NCBI GenBank assembly: GCA_902570675.1
Contig: CACFYZ010000003.1
Coordinates: forward strand, 1 to 64,000
Direction: 5' to 3'
DNA length: 64,000 nt
Origin: an uncultured Pelagibacteraceae bacterium
Lineage (GTDB): Bacteria > Pseudomonadota > Alphaproteobacteria > Pelagibacterales > AG-422-B15
In this document: positions 1-8,740 of the stretch, piece by piece
Numbering within the stretch: position 1 is the first letter of the stretch
How the letters are laid out: every line of letters begins with the position of its first letter
Made by a program: the position numbers and the translations under genes
Notes under the pieces: generated by a model
Seen by the model: only the letters and a program-made list of their open reading frames with translations
The model's database searches: none
What the model was told of the DNA's origin: nothing

Positions 1-707
1 TCAGAAGAAATAGGACAGGAATGGTCTTCCAGAGGTTCGCTCTTTTCCCTCATCACAATATTATTGATAATGTTAAATTCGGACTAAGTATAAAAAATAT
101 AGAAAAAGCAGAGTCAAATGATAAAGCAATGTTCTGGATTGATAAAGTTGGTTTAAATGGTTTTGAATATAAGTTTCCTAATCAGTTATCAGGGGGCATG
201 CAGCAGAGAGTTGGATTGGCAAGGGCACTTGCAACCGATCCGGATATTCTTTTAATGGATGAGGCTTTTAGCGCTCTTGATCCATTAATAAGAACAGATA
301 TGCAGGATCAATTATTGGAGTTACAAAAAAATCTAAAAAAAACAATTATGTTTATAACACATGATCTTGATGAGGCCTTAAAATTAGGTGATCGTATTTC
401 GATACTAAACGGTGGAAAACTGGTTCAAGATGGTAGCGCTGAAGATATACTACTGAACCCGGCTGATGACTATGTCAAAAATTTTGTAAAAGATGTCAAT
501 CGAGCTAAAGTTTTAAAAATAAAATCGATAATGAATATTTCTGGAGTACAAAACAACTCTGACTCTTTCGTCAAAGTAGATGATAATATAGAGAGTTGCT
601 TACCTAAAATCCTTGAAAGTGAAAATGATTTGAATGTCTTTGATGATAATAATAAATTTGTAGGATTGATCTCGAGAAATAATGTTGCAAATATTTTAAA
701 AAATTAA
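1..707 (+). CDS. proV: ABC transporter ATP-binding protein, glycine betaine/proline type (5' end cut)
   Basis: This is the ATPase of a compatible-solute importer of the ProV/OpuAA type, which powers uptake of glycine betaine or related quaternary amines at the inner membrane. The reading frame is open to the left edge (first whole codon at base 3), so the Walker A region lies outside the window. Visible parts are the Q-loop (MVFQ), the signature LSGGMQQ, Walker B (ILLMDEA), the D-loop (SALD) and the switch histidine (THD). A C-terminal CBS-like segment (DDNIESCLPKI...FVGLIS) is typical of ProV and is absent from most importer ATPases. The neighbouring betaine catabolic genes fit this substrate class, but carnitine or DMSP are equally possible. 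It converges on the next gene with a 22-base gap. Confidence 0.88.
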   Translation, partial: RRNRTGMVFQRFALFPHHNIIDNVKFGLSIKNIEKAESNDKAMFWIDKVGLNGFEYKFPNQLSGGMQQRVGLARALATDPDILLMDEAFSALDPLIRTDMQDQLLELQKNLKKTIMFITHDLDEALKLGDRISILNGGKLVQDGSAEDILLNPADDYVKNFVKDVNRAKVLKIKSIMNISGVQNNSDSFVKVDDNIESCLPKILESENDLNVFDDNNKFVGLISRNNVANILKN

Positions 708-729
708 GGATTAATTCTACTAAATTTTT

Positions 730-3138
730 TTATTGCCTTAAATTTTTACCGGTTTGGTCATAACAAGCATTATCAACAATTGAGGCATTATAAAACTCTC
801 CATTTATTTCAACTTGCAAAACTTCTTTGGATTTTAATAAATCATTGTTCAAGTATGCAAAAGCAATACTTTTTTGCACATAGTGGCCGAAGCCTCCAGA
901 TGTTACATATCCGATACATACTTCATTCTGCATAACAGCTTCATTGCTAGTCACATCTATGTTGTCAGTTTCAATTACCAAGGAAAATAATCTGTGATTG
1001 CTATCATCTTTAACTGCAGCGTCTTTACCAATAAAATCTTTATCCCAATTTATAAATGCAGAAAGGCCAGTTTCTTTTGGAGTATAGTCAGGTCTAAAAT
1101 CTAGTGTCCATGCGCCCCAATTTTTTTCTAGTCTCATAGACATCAAAGCTCTTCCGCCAAAAGGTTTAATGTTGAATTCTTCTCCTGCATCCTCAATAGC
1201 CTCATACAGCTTGATTTGATAGTGTGGAGCTACATATATTTCATATCCCAATTCTCCAGTAAATGACAACCGGTTGACTAATGCAGGAACACCAGCAACA
1301 AACATTTGTCTAGAATCTCTAAATTTAAATGACTCATTAGAAACATCTTCTCTTACCAATAATTGCAGTAAATTTCTAGACTTTGGGCCAGAAATAGCAA
1401 GGCCGTGATAATCATCAGATCTGTTTTTATAAATGACCTCATATTGATCTAGATGTTGTTCAAACCATCGTCGATGCATTTCCTGAGCGGCACCAGATCC
1501 ATAAACCATAAAATGATTTTCACTAATACACGAAACTGTAAGGTCCCCATATAATTTACCTTTTTTAGATAGCATTGGACTTAGTGCTATGCGTCCAACT
1601 TTAGGTATTCTACCTGCCAAAATATAATCCAAAAATTTTCTTGAGTCTTTTCCCTTAAATTCATGTTTAGAAAAATTAGCAATCTCTGTTACTCCAACGT
1701 TTTCTCTTACATTTTTTACTTCATTTGAAACATAGTTATGGGATCGAGAGCGCTTGATAGTTGGTTCTTCGTAAGCATCATCAGGATTATCAGCAAACCA
1801 TAGGACATTTTCGAGTCCAAAGCTGTCACCCATAACTGCTCCCATGTTAACGAAGCGATCATATAAAGCTGTAGTTTTTTGTTTCCTTCCTTTTGGCAAA
1901 GTCTCATTTGGAAATGTCATAATAAATCTTCGCTCATAATTTTCAGATGATTTAATTGTTCCATAATGTGGAGATGCATAATCACCAAACCGTGCGACAT
2001 CCATCGCCCAAACATCTATGGAAGGTTCACCATCAATAATCCATTCTGCAATACATTTGCCAACACCTCCTCCTTGACAGAACCCGGCCATAACACCGAC
2101 TGCTACCCAATAATTTCTCATACCTGGAACTGGTCCAATGAGAGGATTTCCATCAGGACCAAATGTAAAAGGGCCGTTAACAATATTTTTAATTCCTGCT
2201 TTTTCCAAAGCTGGCATTCTCTCAAAACCAATGACTAATCGATCTTGAATATTTTCTAATTTTGGTTCCAACAGTTCATGTCCAAAATCTAATGGGGTTC
2301 CCTGAACTTTCCAAGGAGTAGACTTATGTTCATATGTGCCAAGCAACATGCCTTGTCCTTCTTGTCTAAAATAGATATTACCATCAAAATCAGTTCCAAC
2401 TGGTAGCCTTGTTCCCTTAGGCATCGCTGCTATTTCTGGAATTGTATCAGTGATTAAATAATGATGCTCCATTGGCTGTACAGGCAAATTTAATCCAGCA
2501 AGTTTACTGACCTCTCTCGCCCAAAGTCCTGCAGCATTAATTACAATTTCTGTATGAATATTGCCCTTATCAGTAAACACATCCCAGGTTCCATCTTCTC
2601 TTTGCTTAGTGTCTTTAACCTCAGTATTTGTGTAATAGTTAGCGCCATGAACTTTTGCAGATTTTGCAAATGCATATGTGACACCCGATGGATCTACTTC
2701 TCCATCGATCGGATCCCACAAAGCTGAAATATATTTATTGGGATCGATAAGAGGATTTTTTTTTGCAACCTCCTCTAATGAGATAAACTCTTGATCAAGA
2801 CCCATATATCTGGCTTTTGTTCTTTCTCTTTTAAGATAATCAGACCAAACTTCATTAGAGGCTAAATAAAACCCTCCACTTGGTTTAAAGCCAACTGAAT
2901 GACCTGAAGTCTCTTCAATTTCCTTGTACAAGTTTATTGTATATGCCATCAGTCTGGATATGTTTGGATCTGAAGAAATGACATGAACGTTTCCTGCGGC
3001 ATGCCATGAGGATCCTGCTGTTAATTCTTTTCGCTCAAGGAGAACGCAGTCCTTCACCCCAAACTTTGCTAAATGGAAAAGAATAGAGCAACCTACAACT
3101 CCCCCGCCAATAACAACAACTTTAGCATGAGTTTGCAT
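730..3138 (-). CDS. Dimethylglycine/sarcosine dehydrogenase family flavoprotein (DAO + GcvT domains)
   Basis: This enzyme oxidatively demethylates dimethylglycine (or sarcosine) and passes the one-carbon unit to tetrahydrofolate. The 802 residues show an N-terminal FAD Rossmann motif (VVVIGGGVVGCS). It is followed by SSWHAAG, whose His46 matches the covalent FAD-attachment histidine of the DMGDH/SDH family. An FAO-type middle and a C-terminal aminomethyltransferase (GcvT) domain follow, with FTGELGYEIYV and PFGGRALMSMRLEKNWG. Length is as expected for this family. It lies two bases downstream of the betaine-homocysteine methyltransferase gene, so the pair forms a glycine betaine to dimethylglycine to sarcosine module. 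Which of the two methylamines it prefers cannot be told from sequence. Confidence 0.88.
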   Translation of the reverse strand: MQTHAKVVVIGGGVVGCSILFHLAKFGVKDCVLLERKELTAGSSWHAAGNVHVISSDPNISRLMAYTINLYKEIEETSGHSVGFKPSGGFYLASNEVWSDYLKRERTKARYMGLDQEFISLEEVAKKNPLIDPNKYISALWDPIDGEVDPSGVTYAFAKSAKVHGANYYTNTEVKDTKQREDGTWDVFTDKGNIHTEIVINAAGLWAREVSKLAGLNLPVQPMEHHYLITDTIPEIAAMPKGTRLPVGTDFDGNIYFRQEGQGMLLGTYEHKSTPWKVQGTPLDFGHELLEPKLENIQDRLVIGFERMPALEKAGIKNIVNGPFTFGPDGNPLIGPVPGMRNYWVAVGVMAGFCQGGGVGKCIAEWIIDGEPSIDVWAMDVARFGDYASPHYGTIKSSENYERRFIMTFPNETLPKGRKQKTTALYDRFVNMGAVMGDSFGLENVLWFADNPDDAYEEPTIKRSRSHNYVSNEVKNVRENVGVTEIANFSKHEFKGKDSRKFLDYILAGRIPKVGRIALSPMLSKKGKLYGDLTVSCISENHFMVYGSGAAQEMHRRWFEQHLDQYEVIYKNRSDDYHGLAISGPKSRNLLQLLVREDVSNESFKFRDSRQMFVAGVPALVNRLSFTGELGYEIYVAPHYQIKLYEAIEDAGEEFNIKPFGGRALMSMRLEKNWGAWTLDFRPDYTPKETGLSAFINWDKDFIGKDAAVKDDSNHRLFSLVIETDNIDVTSNEAVMQNEVCIGYVTSGGFGHYVQKSIAFAYLNNDLLKSKEVLQVEINGEFYNASIVDNACYDQTGKNLRQ

Positions 3139-3140
3139 TC

Positions 3141-4181
3141 TTAAGGTGTGAATTCTTTATTTACCTGCTTAAGAGTTTCGTCTGTTCCATGGTGAAAATG
3201 TTTTCTCATGTCCGGCATATATTTCATCGAAATTGGTTTTTTACCAACTGCAACTGACATTTCTCTCACGTGATGTGCTTCGGCGCCACAACAAATTCCA
3301 ATAAAGTTGATATTTTTTTCCATACAGTCTGCAGCAAATTTAGCCATTTCAAAACGATTACAAAAAAGATTATCCAAGGCTACAGGAAATGCATTATTTC
3401 CAGGAATACAATCACATCCATCATCAGAAATATTTAAAAAACCAGGTTCCTTTTCTGTTGTTCGATAAGGCACTGGCAATCCAGCAACATGGCAAGATAC
3501 TTTATCTCTTACTTTTTCTAGAAGTTTCATAGTCATATCTGGCCCTCTATAACAGTTTAAACCAACGACATTTGCACCCAAGTCTTCCATCATTTTACAT
3601 GCATCTTCAGGTGTATGTCCTTCTCTTGTCTTATCTCCCCTGGGTATCGCAAAATTTGTAACTGCAATCATGCCTTCATCTTTGATTGCTTTTAGAGCAA
3701 TTTTCATTTCCTCAGTCCAATTAATTGTCTCAGCGACAATAAAATCAACTCCCGCTTCCTTTGCCCACGCCACTTGTTCCTCATACATTTTCTGACATTG
3801 AATAAGAGATTGTTTATCATTTGGATCATAAATATTTGTATTTGCTACATCTCCACAAACCATAAGATCTAAATCTTTATATTCATTAGCTGTATCTTTT
3901 GCAATTTGAAGAGCATTTTTCTGTAAAGACTCTAATAAATGTTCTTTCCCAATTATTCTTAATTTTTCTCTATGGCCATAATAAGTGAAAGCTTGGACAA
4001 CATCAGATCCTGCTCTTATAAATTCTCTATGTAATTGAGTAACAACTTCTGGGTGCTCTAAAACAACTTCAGGAACAAATCCTCCTGCGGATAAGTAACC
4101 TCTTCGTTCCATGGCGAATAAATAACCTTCAGCACAAATGATTGGTCCCTCATTTAATCTCGTTATCAGATCTTTTTTCAT
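3141..4181 (-). CDS. Betaine-homocysteine S-methyltransferase-like protein
   Basis: The protein belongs to the zinc-dependent homocysteine methyltransferases and most likely moves a methyl group from glycine betaine to homocysteine, giving dimethylglycine and methionine. The 346-residue barrel has the three expected zinc cysteines: Cys210 in VGLNC and Cys297-Cys298 in GICCGAEAHH, spaced as in mammalian BHMT (217, 299, 300). It is the first gene of a two-gene operon with the dimethylglycine dehydrogenase. A strong ribosome-binding site (AGGAG, 7 bases before the ATG) and a promoter-like element precede it. A DMSP-homocysteine methyltransferase activity is also possible, given the nearby DMSP lyase gene. 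Confidence 0.85.
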   Translation of the reverse strand: MKKDLITRLNEGPIICAEGYLFAMERRGYLSAGGFVPEVVLEHPEVVTQLHREFIRAGSDVVQAFTYYGHREKLRIIGKEHLLESLQKNALQIAKDTANEYKDLDLMVCGDVANTNIYDPNDKQSLIQCQKMYEEQVAWAKEAGVDFIVAETINWTEEMKIALKAIKDEGMIAVTNFAIPRGDKTREGHTPEDACKMMEDLGANVVGLNCYRGPDMTMKLLEKVRDKVSCHVAGLPVPYRTTEKEPGFLNISDDGCDCIPGNNAFPVALDNLFCNRFEMAKFAADCMEKNINFIGICCGAEAHHVREMSVAVGKKPISMKYMPDMRKHFHHGTDETLKQVNKEFTP

Positions 4182-4218
4182 GAATGCACTCCTAATTTAT
4201 TCAAACAATAAATAAAAA

Positions 4219-4246
4219 ATTATACCTAATTTAATATTCTGTCGAA
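4219..4246 (-). promoter_or_regulatory. Candidate promoter of the betaine methyltransferase-dehydrogenase operon
   Basis: On the minus strand a perfect TATAAT lies 16 bases downstream of TTCGAC (15 if read as TCGACA). It ends 37 bases before the start codon and is followed by an AGGAG ribosome-binding site. The match to a vegetative sigma-factor promoter is visual only. Confidence 0.45.
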
Positions 4247-4292
4247 TTAAAAAAATGACAAGGCTATTCTTTTTTGGAATGAATAAGCATTT

Positions 4293-5663
4293 CTAATTTG
4301 AAAACAAACGCTCATCAAGCGGATAAGTAGAAATCGTTTCGTAACCATTATTTGTTACCACACCCTGATCCTCAAGCTTGACCATGTGGTCCCCATTAAC
4401 TTCACCCACTAAAGCCTCGACACAAAGAGTCAGTCCTGGTTCCAGAACAGCGTCAAAGGCATTTTTAACCAAACGGTCTGGGTAGGCGATCAATGGCCAT
4501 TCGTCACACATCCCGACACCATGCATAGGTGATGAATACTTGAGCGCCTGATACTTGTCCTGCAACACGTGCAAAGAATGAGTTAAGTCTTCCATGTGGA
4601 GGCCGGGCTTGAGAAGCCTTGTGTTATAGCGAATGTGTTCTACTGCCTCTGCATAACTCTCGCGCATATTAGCTGGCGCTAAACTATCTCCAATCCACCA
4701 GGTACGACTGAGATCTGCACAAATCCCATAGGGGCCGATCAAATCAGTATCAAAAGCAAGAATTTCGTTCTCAGATATGATCCTTGGCCCACATTCTTGA
4801 AACCATGGGTTGGTGCGTGGCCCTGAAGTAAGCAGTCTTGTCTCAATCCACTCGCCACCTCTTTTAATATTTTCTGCATGGAGTACCGCCCAAACATCAT
4901 CCTCTGTCACACCACCTTTTGGAATTTCTGCGCGTGCAAACTCCTCCATAACTGCCATCGAGCGTTCACAAGAATAAATAGAACAGCGCATTGCTCGTAA
5001 TTCGTGCTCGGTTTTGATAGCTCGTGCACGTTCTGTCACTTCCTCACCGTCACAGTACTCAAGCCCTGCTCGACGGACCGCATCTAAACCTGCAGGCTGA
5101 ATTTTGTCTATACCGACTTGTGTACAACCTGGAGCGTGAGTGGCAATTAAGTCTAGTACCTCAGCTGCGAAAGCGTCAGCTGCTGGCCCAATCCGGTCAC
5201 CACGGGCGAAGTAAAACATGTCCGCACCTGAGCGGCTCTCACGAACAAGTGGATTGTATTGGGCGAGGAATGGTGCGTTTTTATAATCCCAGAGTACCAT
5301 ATACCCATCAGCACAAAGCAAGCACGCCCGGAACGGATTGTGGGTGTTCCACAACTGCATATTTGTCGTGTCAGTTGCATAACGAATATTGAGGGGATCA
5401 AACATCAATAAGCCCCCATAACCCCTGGCTATAATTGCATCAGTCAAGCGTTTGTGTCTGGCTTTGCGCATCTCAGTCAGATCTGGCAATATAAGCCCTG
5501 CATCTTGCCATTCAGCATAGGCTAATGCAGTTGGGCCAATTTCGACACGATCGCCATCATTGATTGTTCCATCGCCCAGATGCAACCCCTGGCTTGGGTC
5601 TATCTTATGATTATCGCTGTAGTAATTATTTATATTTGGTAATATTTTGCGATTTATCTTCAT
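4293..5663 (-). CDS. dddP: DMSP lyase DddP (M24 metallopeptidase fold)
   Basis: DddP cleaves dimethylsulfoniopropionate to acrylate and dimethyl sulfide. The M24 fold would also suit a creatinase or Xaa-Pro aminopeptidase. However, the residues line up with the characterised Ruegeria DddP at a constant offset of ten: metal ligands Asp305, Asp307, Asp317, His381, Glu416 and Glu431 (295, 297, 307, 371, 406, 421 there), the catalytic Asp387 (377) and Tyr376 (366). The N-terminal segment HKIDPSQG...LGDGT is also DddP-like. It is the last gene of the carnitine operon, 8 bases behind the dioxygenase. Three sampled 60-base lines inside it gave 42, 50 and 58% G+C, against 32-33% in adjacent genes, whereas the first 15 or so codons are AT-rich. 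Recent horizontal transfer is likely. Confidence 0.9.
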   Translation of the reverse strand: MKINRKILPNINNYYSDNHKIDPSQGLHLGDGTINDGDRVEIGPTALAYAEWQDAGLILPDLTEMRKARHKRLTDAIIARGYGGLLMFDPLNIRYATDTTNMQLWNTHNPFRACLLCADGYMVLWDYKNAPFLAQYNPLVRESRSGADMFYFARGDRIGPAADAFAAEVLDLIATHAPGCTQVGIDKIQPAGLDAVRRAGLEYCDGEEVTERARAIKTEHELRAMRCSIYSCERSMAVMEEFARAEIPKGGVTEDDVWAVLHAENIKRGGEWIETRLLTSGPRTNPWFQECGPRIISENEILAFDTDLIGPYGICADLSRTWWIGDSLAPANMRESYAEAVEHIRYNTRLLKPGLHMEDLTHSLHVLQDKYQALKYSSPMHGVGMCDEWPLIAYPDRLVKNAFDAVLEPGLTLCVEALVGEVNGDHMVKLEDQGVVTNNGYETISTYPLDERLFSN

Positions 5664-5671
5664 TTTATTAA

Positions 5672-6814
5672 TTAAGGATTAATTCTATTCAAATAATTTA
5701 ATCTACCTACGATCTCATCCCTATCAATATAATATCCTTGGAGGTGTCTATTACCTGAATTGGCATCGTATTCTTTTCTGCCATGCAAGACTCTTCTGTT
5801 ATTAAAGCTAAAAATATCTCCAGCTTCTAATCTGAAATTGATTTCAAATATAGGGTCATGTAGCAATGAAAGAAGTTTACGATATGCTTCATAGAAGCTA
5901 TCCATAACTTCAGGACTGCAATCCATTATTCCCATATAAGCAACGCTGAACCGTATATCATTAAAATCATTGTTGTGATCTAGAGTAAATATGGGTTTAT
6001 GCATTACTCTAATTGTGTTTGCGGTGTAATCTCTATTTACAAATTTTACAGGTGTATCAAGAAGAATCTTGAAATATTCAGTAAAATTTTCTTTCATATA
6101 GCTTGCAACTTTAAATCCATCTAACGCAACTGATTCACCACCGGTTGCATCGTTTATTAAACAATGAAGGAACTGGTAGCCAGGAGCAATTTCATAATAT
6201 GGTAAGTCGATGTGATTTCTTAGAGCTGCAGCTGTATATGCTGAATTATTTGGATTAGGAATGTCGATTACTTCAAATGGTGTTTTAAAAAAAGTTTCTC
6301 TATGATGACTTATATTAGATAGAACATCAAAACCTGACTCTTTTTCAGTGGGTGCATTTTTTACAATTGAAATGCCCTTATAGTGAAGTTGTTCTAACCA
6401 TTTTTTTATTCCTTCATCTCCACTAATAATTTCTTGATAATCTATTTGAATATCTTCAAAATTTGATTGCATACTATTATCCCACAAAAAATAAGGTGAA
6501 CTATATATTTTCTTACTTTTCATCGTGTAACAGTTATGTCGAAGCCATTCGACGTCATAGTGACTTATATGGCCTCCTTCACTCCACTCAATCTCCAACT
6601 GCCCTTTATCATTTATTGTAAACTCTTTTGGGTAAATATTTTCTGAAACATTTAGCAAGTTAAAGGTTCTCTCCCTTGCAGTAGGGTGAACTTCTGATGG
6701 ACAATTATCCCTTAACCATAAAAAATTAAATTTACTCTGCTCACCATCACTCCAATCAATTAGAATCGATTTACCATTCTTTTTTAATGATGATATTGAT
6801 GGATTCTCATTCAT
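5672..6814 (-). CDS. Gamma-butyrobetaine dioxygenase-like 2-oxoglutarate/Fe(II) oxygenase
   Basis: This protein most likely hydroxylates gamma-butyrobetaine to L-carnitine. It has the two-domain layout of BBOX1: an N-terminal DUF971-like domain (WLRDNC at 34-39, WLRHNC near 90) and a TauD-like jelly roll. The iron site is His201-x-Asp203 with His344, and Arg356 (NRHLQG) should hold 2-oxoglutarate. The segment HIDLPYYEIAPGYQFLHCL closely follows human BBOX (HTDLPYYDY...LLHC), closer than the second dioxygenase in this island. Of the N-terminal zinc ligands only Cys39 and a possible histidine remain. It is three bases behind the carnitine dehydrogenase gene, so product and next enzyme sit together. 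Confidence 0.78.
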   Translation of the reverse strand: MNENPSISSLKKNGKSILIDWSDGEQSKFNFLWLRDNCPSEVHPTARERTFNLLNVSENIYPKEFTINDKGQLEIEWSEGGHISHYDVEWLRHNCYTMKSKKIYSSPYFLWDNSMQSNFEDIQIDYQEIISGDEGIKKWLEQLHYKGISIVKNAPTEKESGFDVLSNISHHRETFFKTPFEVIDIPNPNNSAYTAAALRNHIDLPYYEIAPGYQFLHCLINDATGGESVALDGFKVASYMKENFTEYFKILLDTPVKFVNRDYTANTIRVMHKPIFTLDHNNDFNDIRFSVAYMGIMDCSPEVMDSFYEAYRKLLSLLHDPIFEINFRLEAGDIFSFNNRRVLHGRKEYDANSGNRHLQGYYIDRDEIVGRLNYLNRINP

Positions 6815-6817
6815 ATC

Positions 6818-7792
6818 TTATTTAAATGTATTATATTTTCTGTCCCAATTCGGAAACTTACCTTTTTGATTCTTATTTAAAGTTTTCATAATTTCAATCA
6901 AAAACAAATCTCTTTGTTTTTCTAGTTCTTTAATATTGAATTTTCCTGCTTGTTTTTTTGTTCCTGAAACCATTGCTTTTTTAAGTTTGTTGGTTAATTC
7001 AGGTGCTTTCAATTTTGTCCAAGGGAGTTTTAGTGCAGGACCAAATTGTTCCAGCATGTGTTTCATGCCAGTTTCTCCACCAGCTAAATGGAACGTTAAA
7101 CAAACCCCCATAAAAGCCCATCTCAATCCAGGACCATAAACAATTGCATCATCAACTTCATCCGTTGATGCTACCCCGTCATTTATAATATGCAAGGCTT
7201 CACGCCATAACGCTTCTTGTAGTCTGTCTGAAATATATCCTTCTATTTCTTTTTGAACAATAAGTGGTCGCATTCCAATATTTTCATATAATTTTTTTAA
7301 TTTTTTAACACTTATATGACTAGTTTTCTTGCCAGCTACAATCTCTACTAGAGGTAATAAGTATACGGGATTAAATGGATGACCTATTAAAACTCTCTCA
7401 GGAAACTTACAAGCCGATTGAATTTTTGATGGTAATAAGCCTGACGAACTAGATGCGATTATAACTCTCTTATCAACTAAATTATCAATTTGTTTGAGTA
7501 TATTTTTTTTAATCTTTTTGTTTTCTGGTGCATTCTCTTGAACAAAAGTTGTATCCTTCAATGCACTAGGTAATTTTGAATAGACCTTAAGATTTCTTAA
7601 TGAGGCATTTCTATTCAAACCGATTTTCTTTAAGCTTTTAAAAGCAGTTCGAACATTTATTTTTAGCTGCTCACGTGAAACACTATTAGGGTCATATGCT
7701 TTTACAGTATAACCTTTAGCTAGAAATCTTGCAGCCCAGCCTGCACCAATTACTCCAGTACCCACAATAGTGATGACTTTATTTTCTCTCAA
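6818..7792 (-). CDS. L-carnitine 3-dehydrogenase (3-hydroxyacyl-CoA dehydrogenase family)
   Basis: The enzyme would oxidise L-carnitine to 3-dehydrocarnitine with NAD+. The 324-residue protein opens with the dinucleotide-binding motif GTGVIGAG (residues 11-18). It has the two-domain form of the 3-hydroxyacyl-CoA dehydrogenase superfamily without the long C-terminal extension of fatty-acid enzymes, which matches characterised carnitine dehydrogenases of about 320 residues. Its ATG overlaps the stop codon of the upstream BKACE gene by four bases, a coupling typical of carnitine operons. On sequence alone it could be another hydroxyacid dehydrogenase. The gene context makes carnitine the best guess. 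Confidence 0.82.
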   Translation of the reverse strand: MRENKVITIVGTGVIGAGWAARFLAKGYTVKAYDPNSVSREQLKINVRTAFKSLKKIGLNRNASLRNLKVYSKLPSALKDTTFVQENAPENKKIKKNILKQIDNLVDKRVIIASSSSGLLPSKIQSACKFPERVLIGHPFNPVYLLPLVEIVAGKKTSHISVKKLKKLYENIGMRPLIVQKEIEGYISDRLQEALWREALHIINDGVASTDEVDDAIVYGPGLRWAFMGVCLTFHLAGGETGMKHMLEQFGPALKLPWTKLKAPELTNKLKKAMVSGTKKQAGKFNIKELEKQRDLFLIEIMKTLNKNQKGKFPNWDRKYNTFK

Positions 7793-8673
7793 ACTTTAAG
7801 CCCAAGTTTTTTTCTGGCTTCATCTGGCCCCATCACATTTGCACCAAGATTACTAATTATTGTAGTTGCTTTTTCAACAAGTTGACCGTTTGAGGCGTAT
7901 ACACCTTTTTCAAGATATAGGTTGTCTTCAAGACCAACTCTAACATTGCCTCCCAAAAGAACCGCTTGAGCAACCATCGGCATTTGATGAACCCCAATTC
8001 CAAAAGCTGCCCAGTTACTGCCCGATGGTAGCATGTCTACCATGTTTTTCATTGAACTGGTATTAGCCGGTGCCCCATAGGGAATGCCAAGACAAATTTG
8101 AAATAGAGGAGGGCTGTCAAGCAACCCTTCGTCATGCATTTGATTGGCAAACCACATATGTCCTGTATCAAAAATTTCTAATTCTGGTTTGACGCCTAAC
8201 TCTTGTATTCTTTTTGCACCAATCCTTAATTGCTCGGGAGTACTAACATAAATCATATTCTCATCACCAAAATTTAGTGTACCGCAATCAAGGGAACATA
8301 TATCGGGTAATATTTTCTCAACGTGACTGAGTCTTTCAATTGCATTAATAAAATCTGTATTCGGTCCAAATTTTAGGAGATCATCCTCAGGCCCAATTTC
8401 AATATCTCCACCCATGCCACTGGTAAGATTTATTATTACATTTGTTCCGCTTTCTTTTATTCGGCTCACAACCTCTTTATACAGATTATCATCTCTCGAA
8501 CCTTTTCCTGTTTTAAGATCTCTAACATGAATATGTGCTATAGCAGCTCCTGCTGATGCTGCTTCGATCGAAGCATTCGCAATTTGTTCTGGTGTAACGG
8601 GTATGTTTGGGTGTTTATTAATCGTATCCCCAGATCCAGTAACTGCACAAGAAATAATGACATTTTTATTCAT
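7789..8673 (-). CDS. BKACE-family enzyme, probable 3-dehydrocarnitine:acetyl-CoA cleavage enzyme
   Basis: Members of the beta-keto acid cleavage family condense a beta-keto acid with acetyl-CoA and split it. Acting on 3-dehydrocarnitine this gives betainyl-CoA plus acetoacetate. The 294-residue TIM barrel shows the zinc motif HIHVRD (His47, His49) and a downstream VGLEDN whose Glu249 would be the third ligand. It is first in the minus-strand operon and translationally coupled to carnitine dehydrogenase, the usual partner of the dehydrocarnitine subgroup. A betainyl-CoA thioesterase, the next expected step, is not visible in this window. Confidence 0.83.
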   Translation of the reverse strand: MNKNVIISCAVTGSGDTINKHPNIPVTPEQIANASIEAASAGAAIAHIHVRDLKTGKGSRDDNLYKEVVSRIKESGTNVIINLTSGMGGDIEIGPEDDLLKFGPNTDFINAIERLSHVEKILPDICSLDCGTLNFGDENMIYVSTPEQLRIGAKRIQELGVKPELEIFDTGHMWFANQMHDEGLLDSPPLFQICLGIPYGAPANTSSMKNMVDMLPSGSNWAAFGIGVHQMPMVAQAVLLGGNVRVGLEDNLYLEKGVYASNGQLVEKATTIISNLGANVMGPDEARKKLGLKV

Positions 8674-8740
8674 ATTTTTTTATTAGTTAAAATAAATTAA
8701 TTTACAATATTGATACTATAGTATGTAATTATTATCAGGA
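8674..8740. promoter_or_regulatory. Divergent promoter region with a 12-bp palindrome
   Basis: This 67-base gap must hold the promoters of both osmolyte operons. At 8713-8724 it contains the perfect palindrome ATACTATAGTAT, a shape seen in operators of GntR or TetR type regulators. It also overlaps a possible -10 element. No regulator gene is adjacent, so the cognate protein is unknown. Confidence 0.4.

Noticed and set aside
4293-5663. Reading the M24-fold gene as creatinase or Xaa-Pro aminopeptidase, which would also suit a methylamine island.
   Set aside because: All metal ligands plus the DddP-specific Asp387 and Tyr376 match DddP at one constant offset, and the N-terminal HKIDPSQG segment is DddP-like.
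702-5687. An 18-base AT-rich sequence (AATTAAGGATTAATTCTA) occurs at 702-719 and again at 5670-5687, each overlapping a stop codon.
   Set aside because: With this base composition one chance 18-base match in 64 kb is not surprising, and its AATTAA/TTAATT arms are low in complexity. No third copy was noticed.
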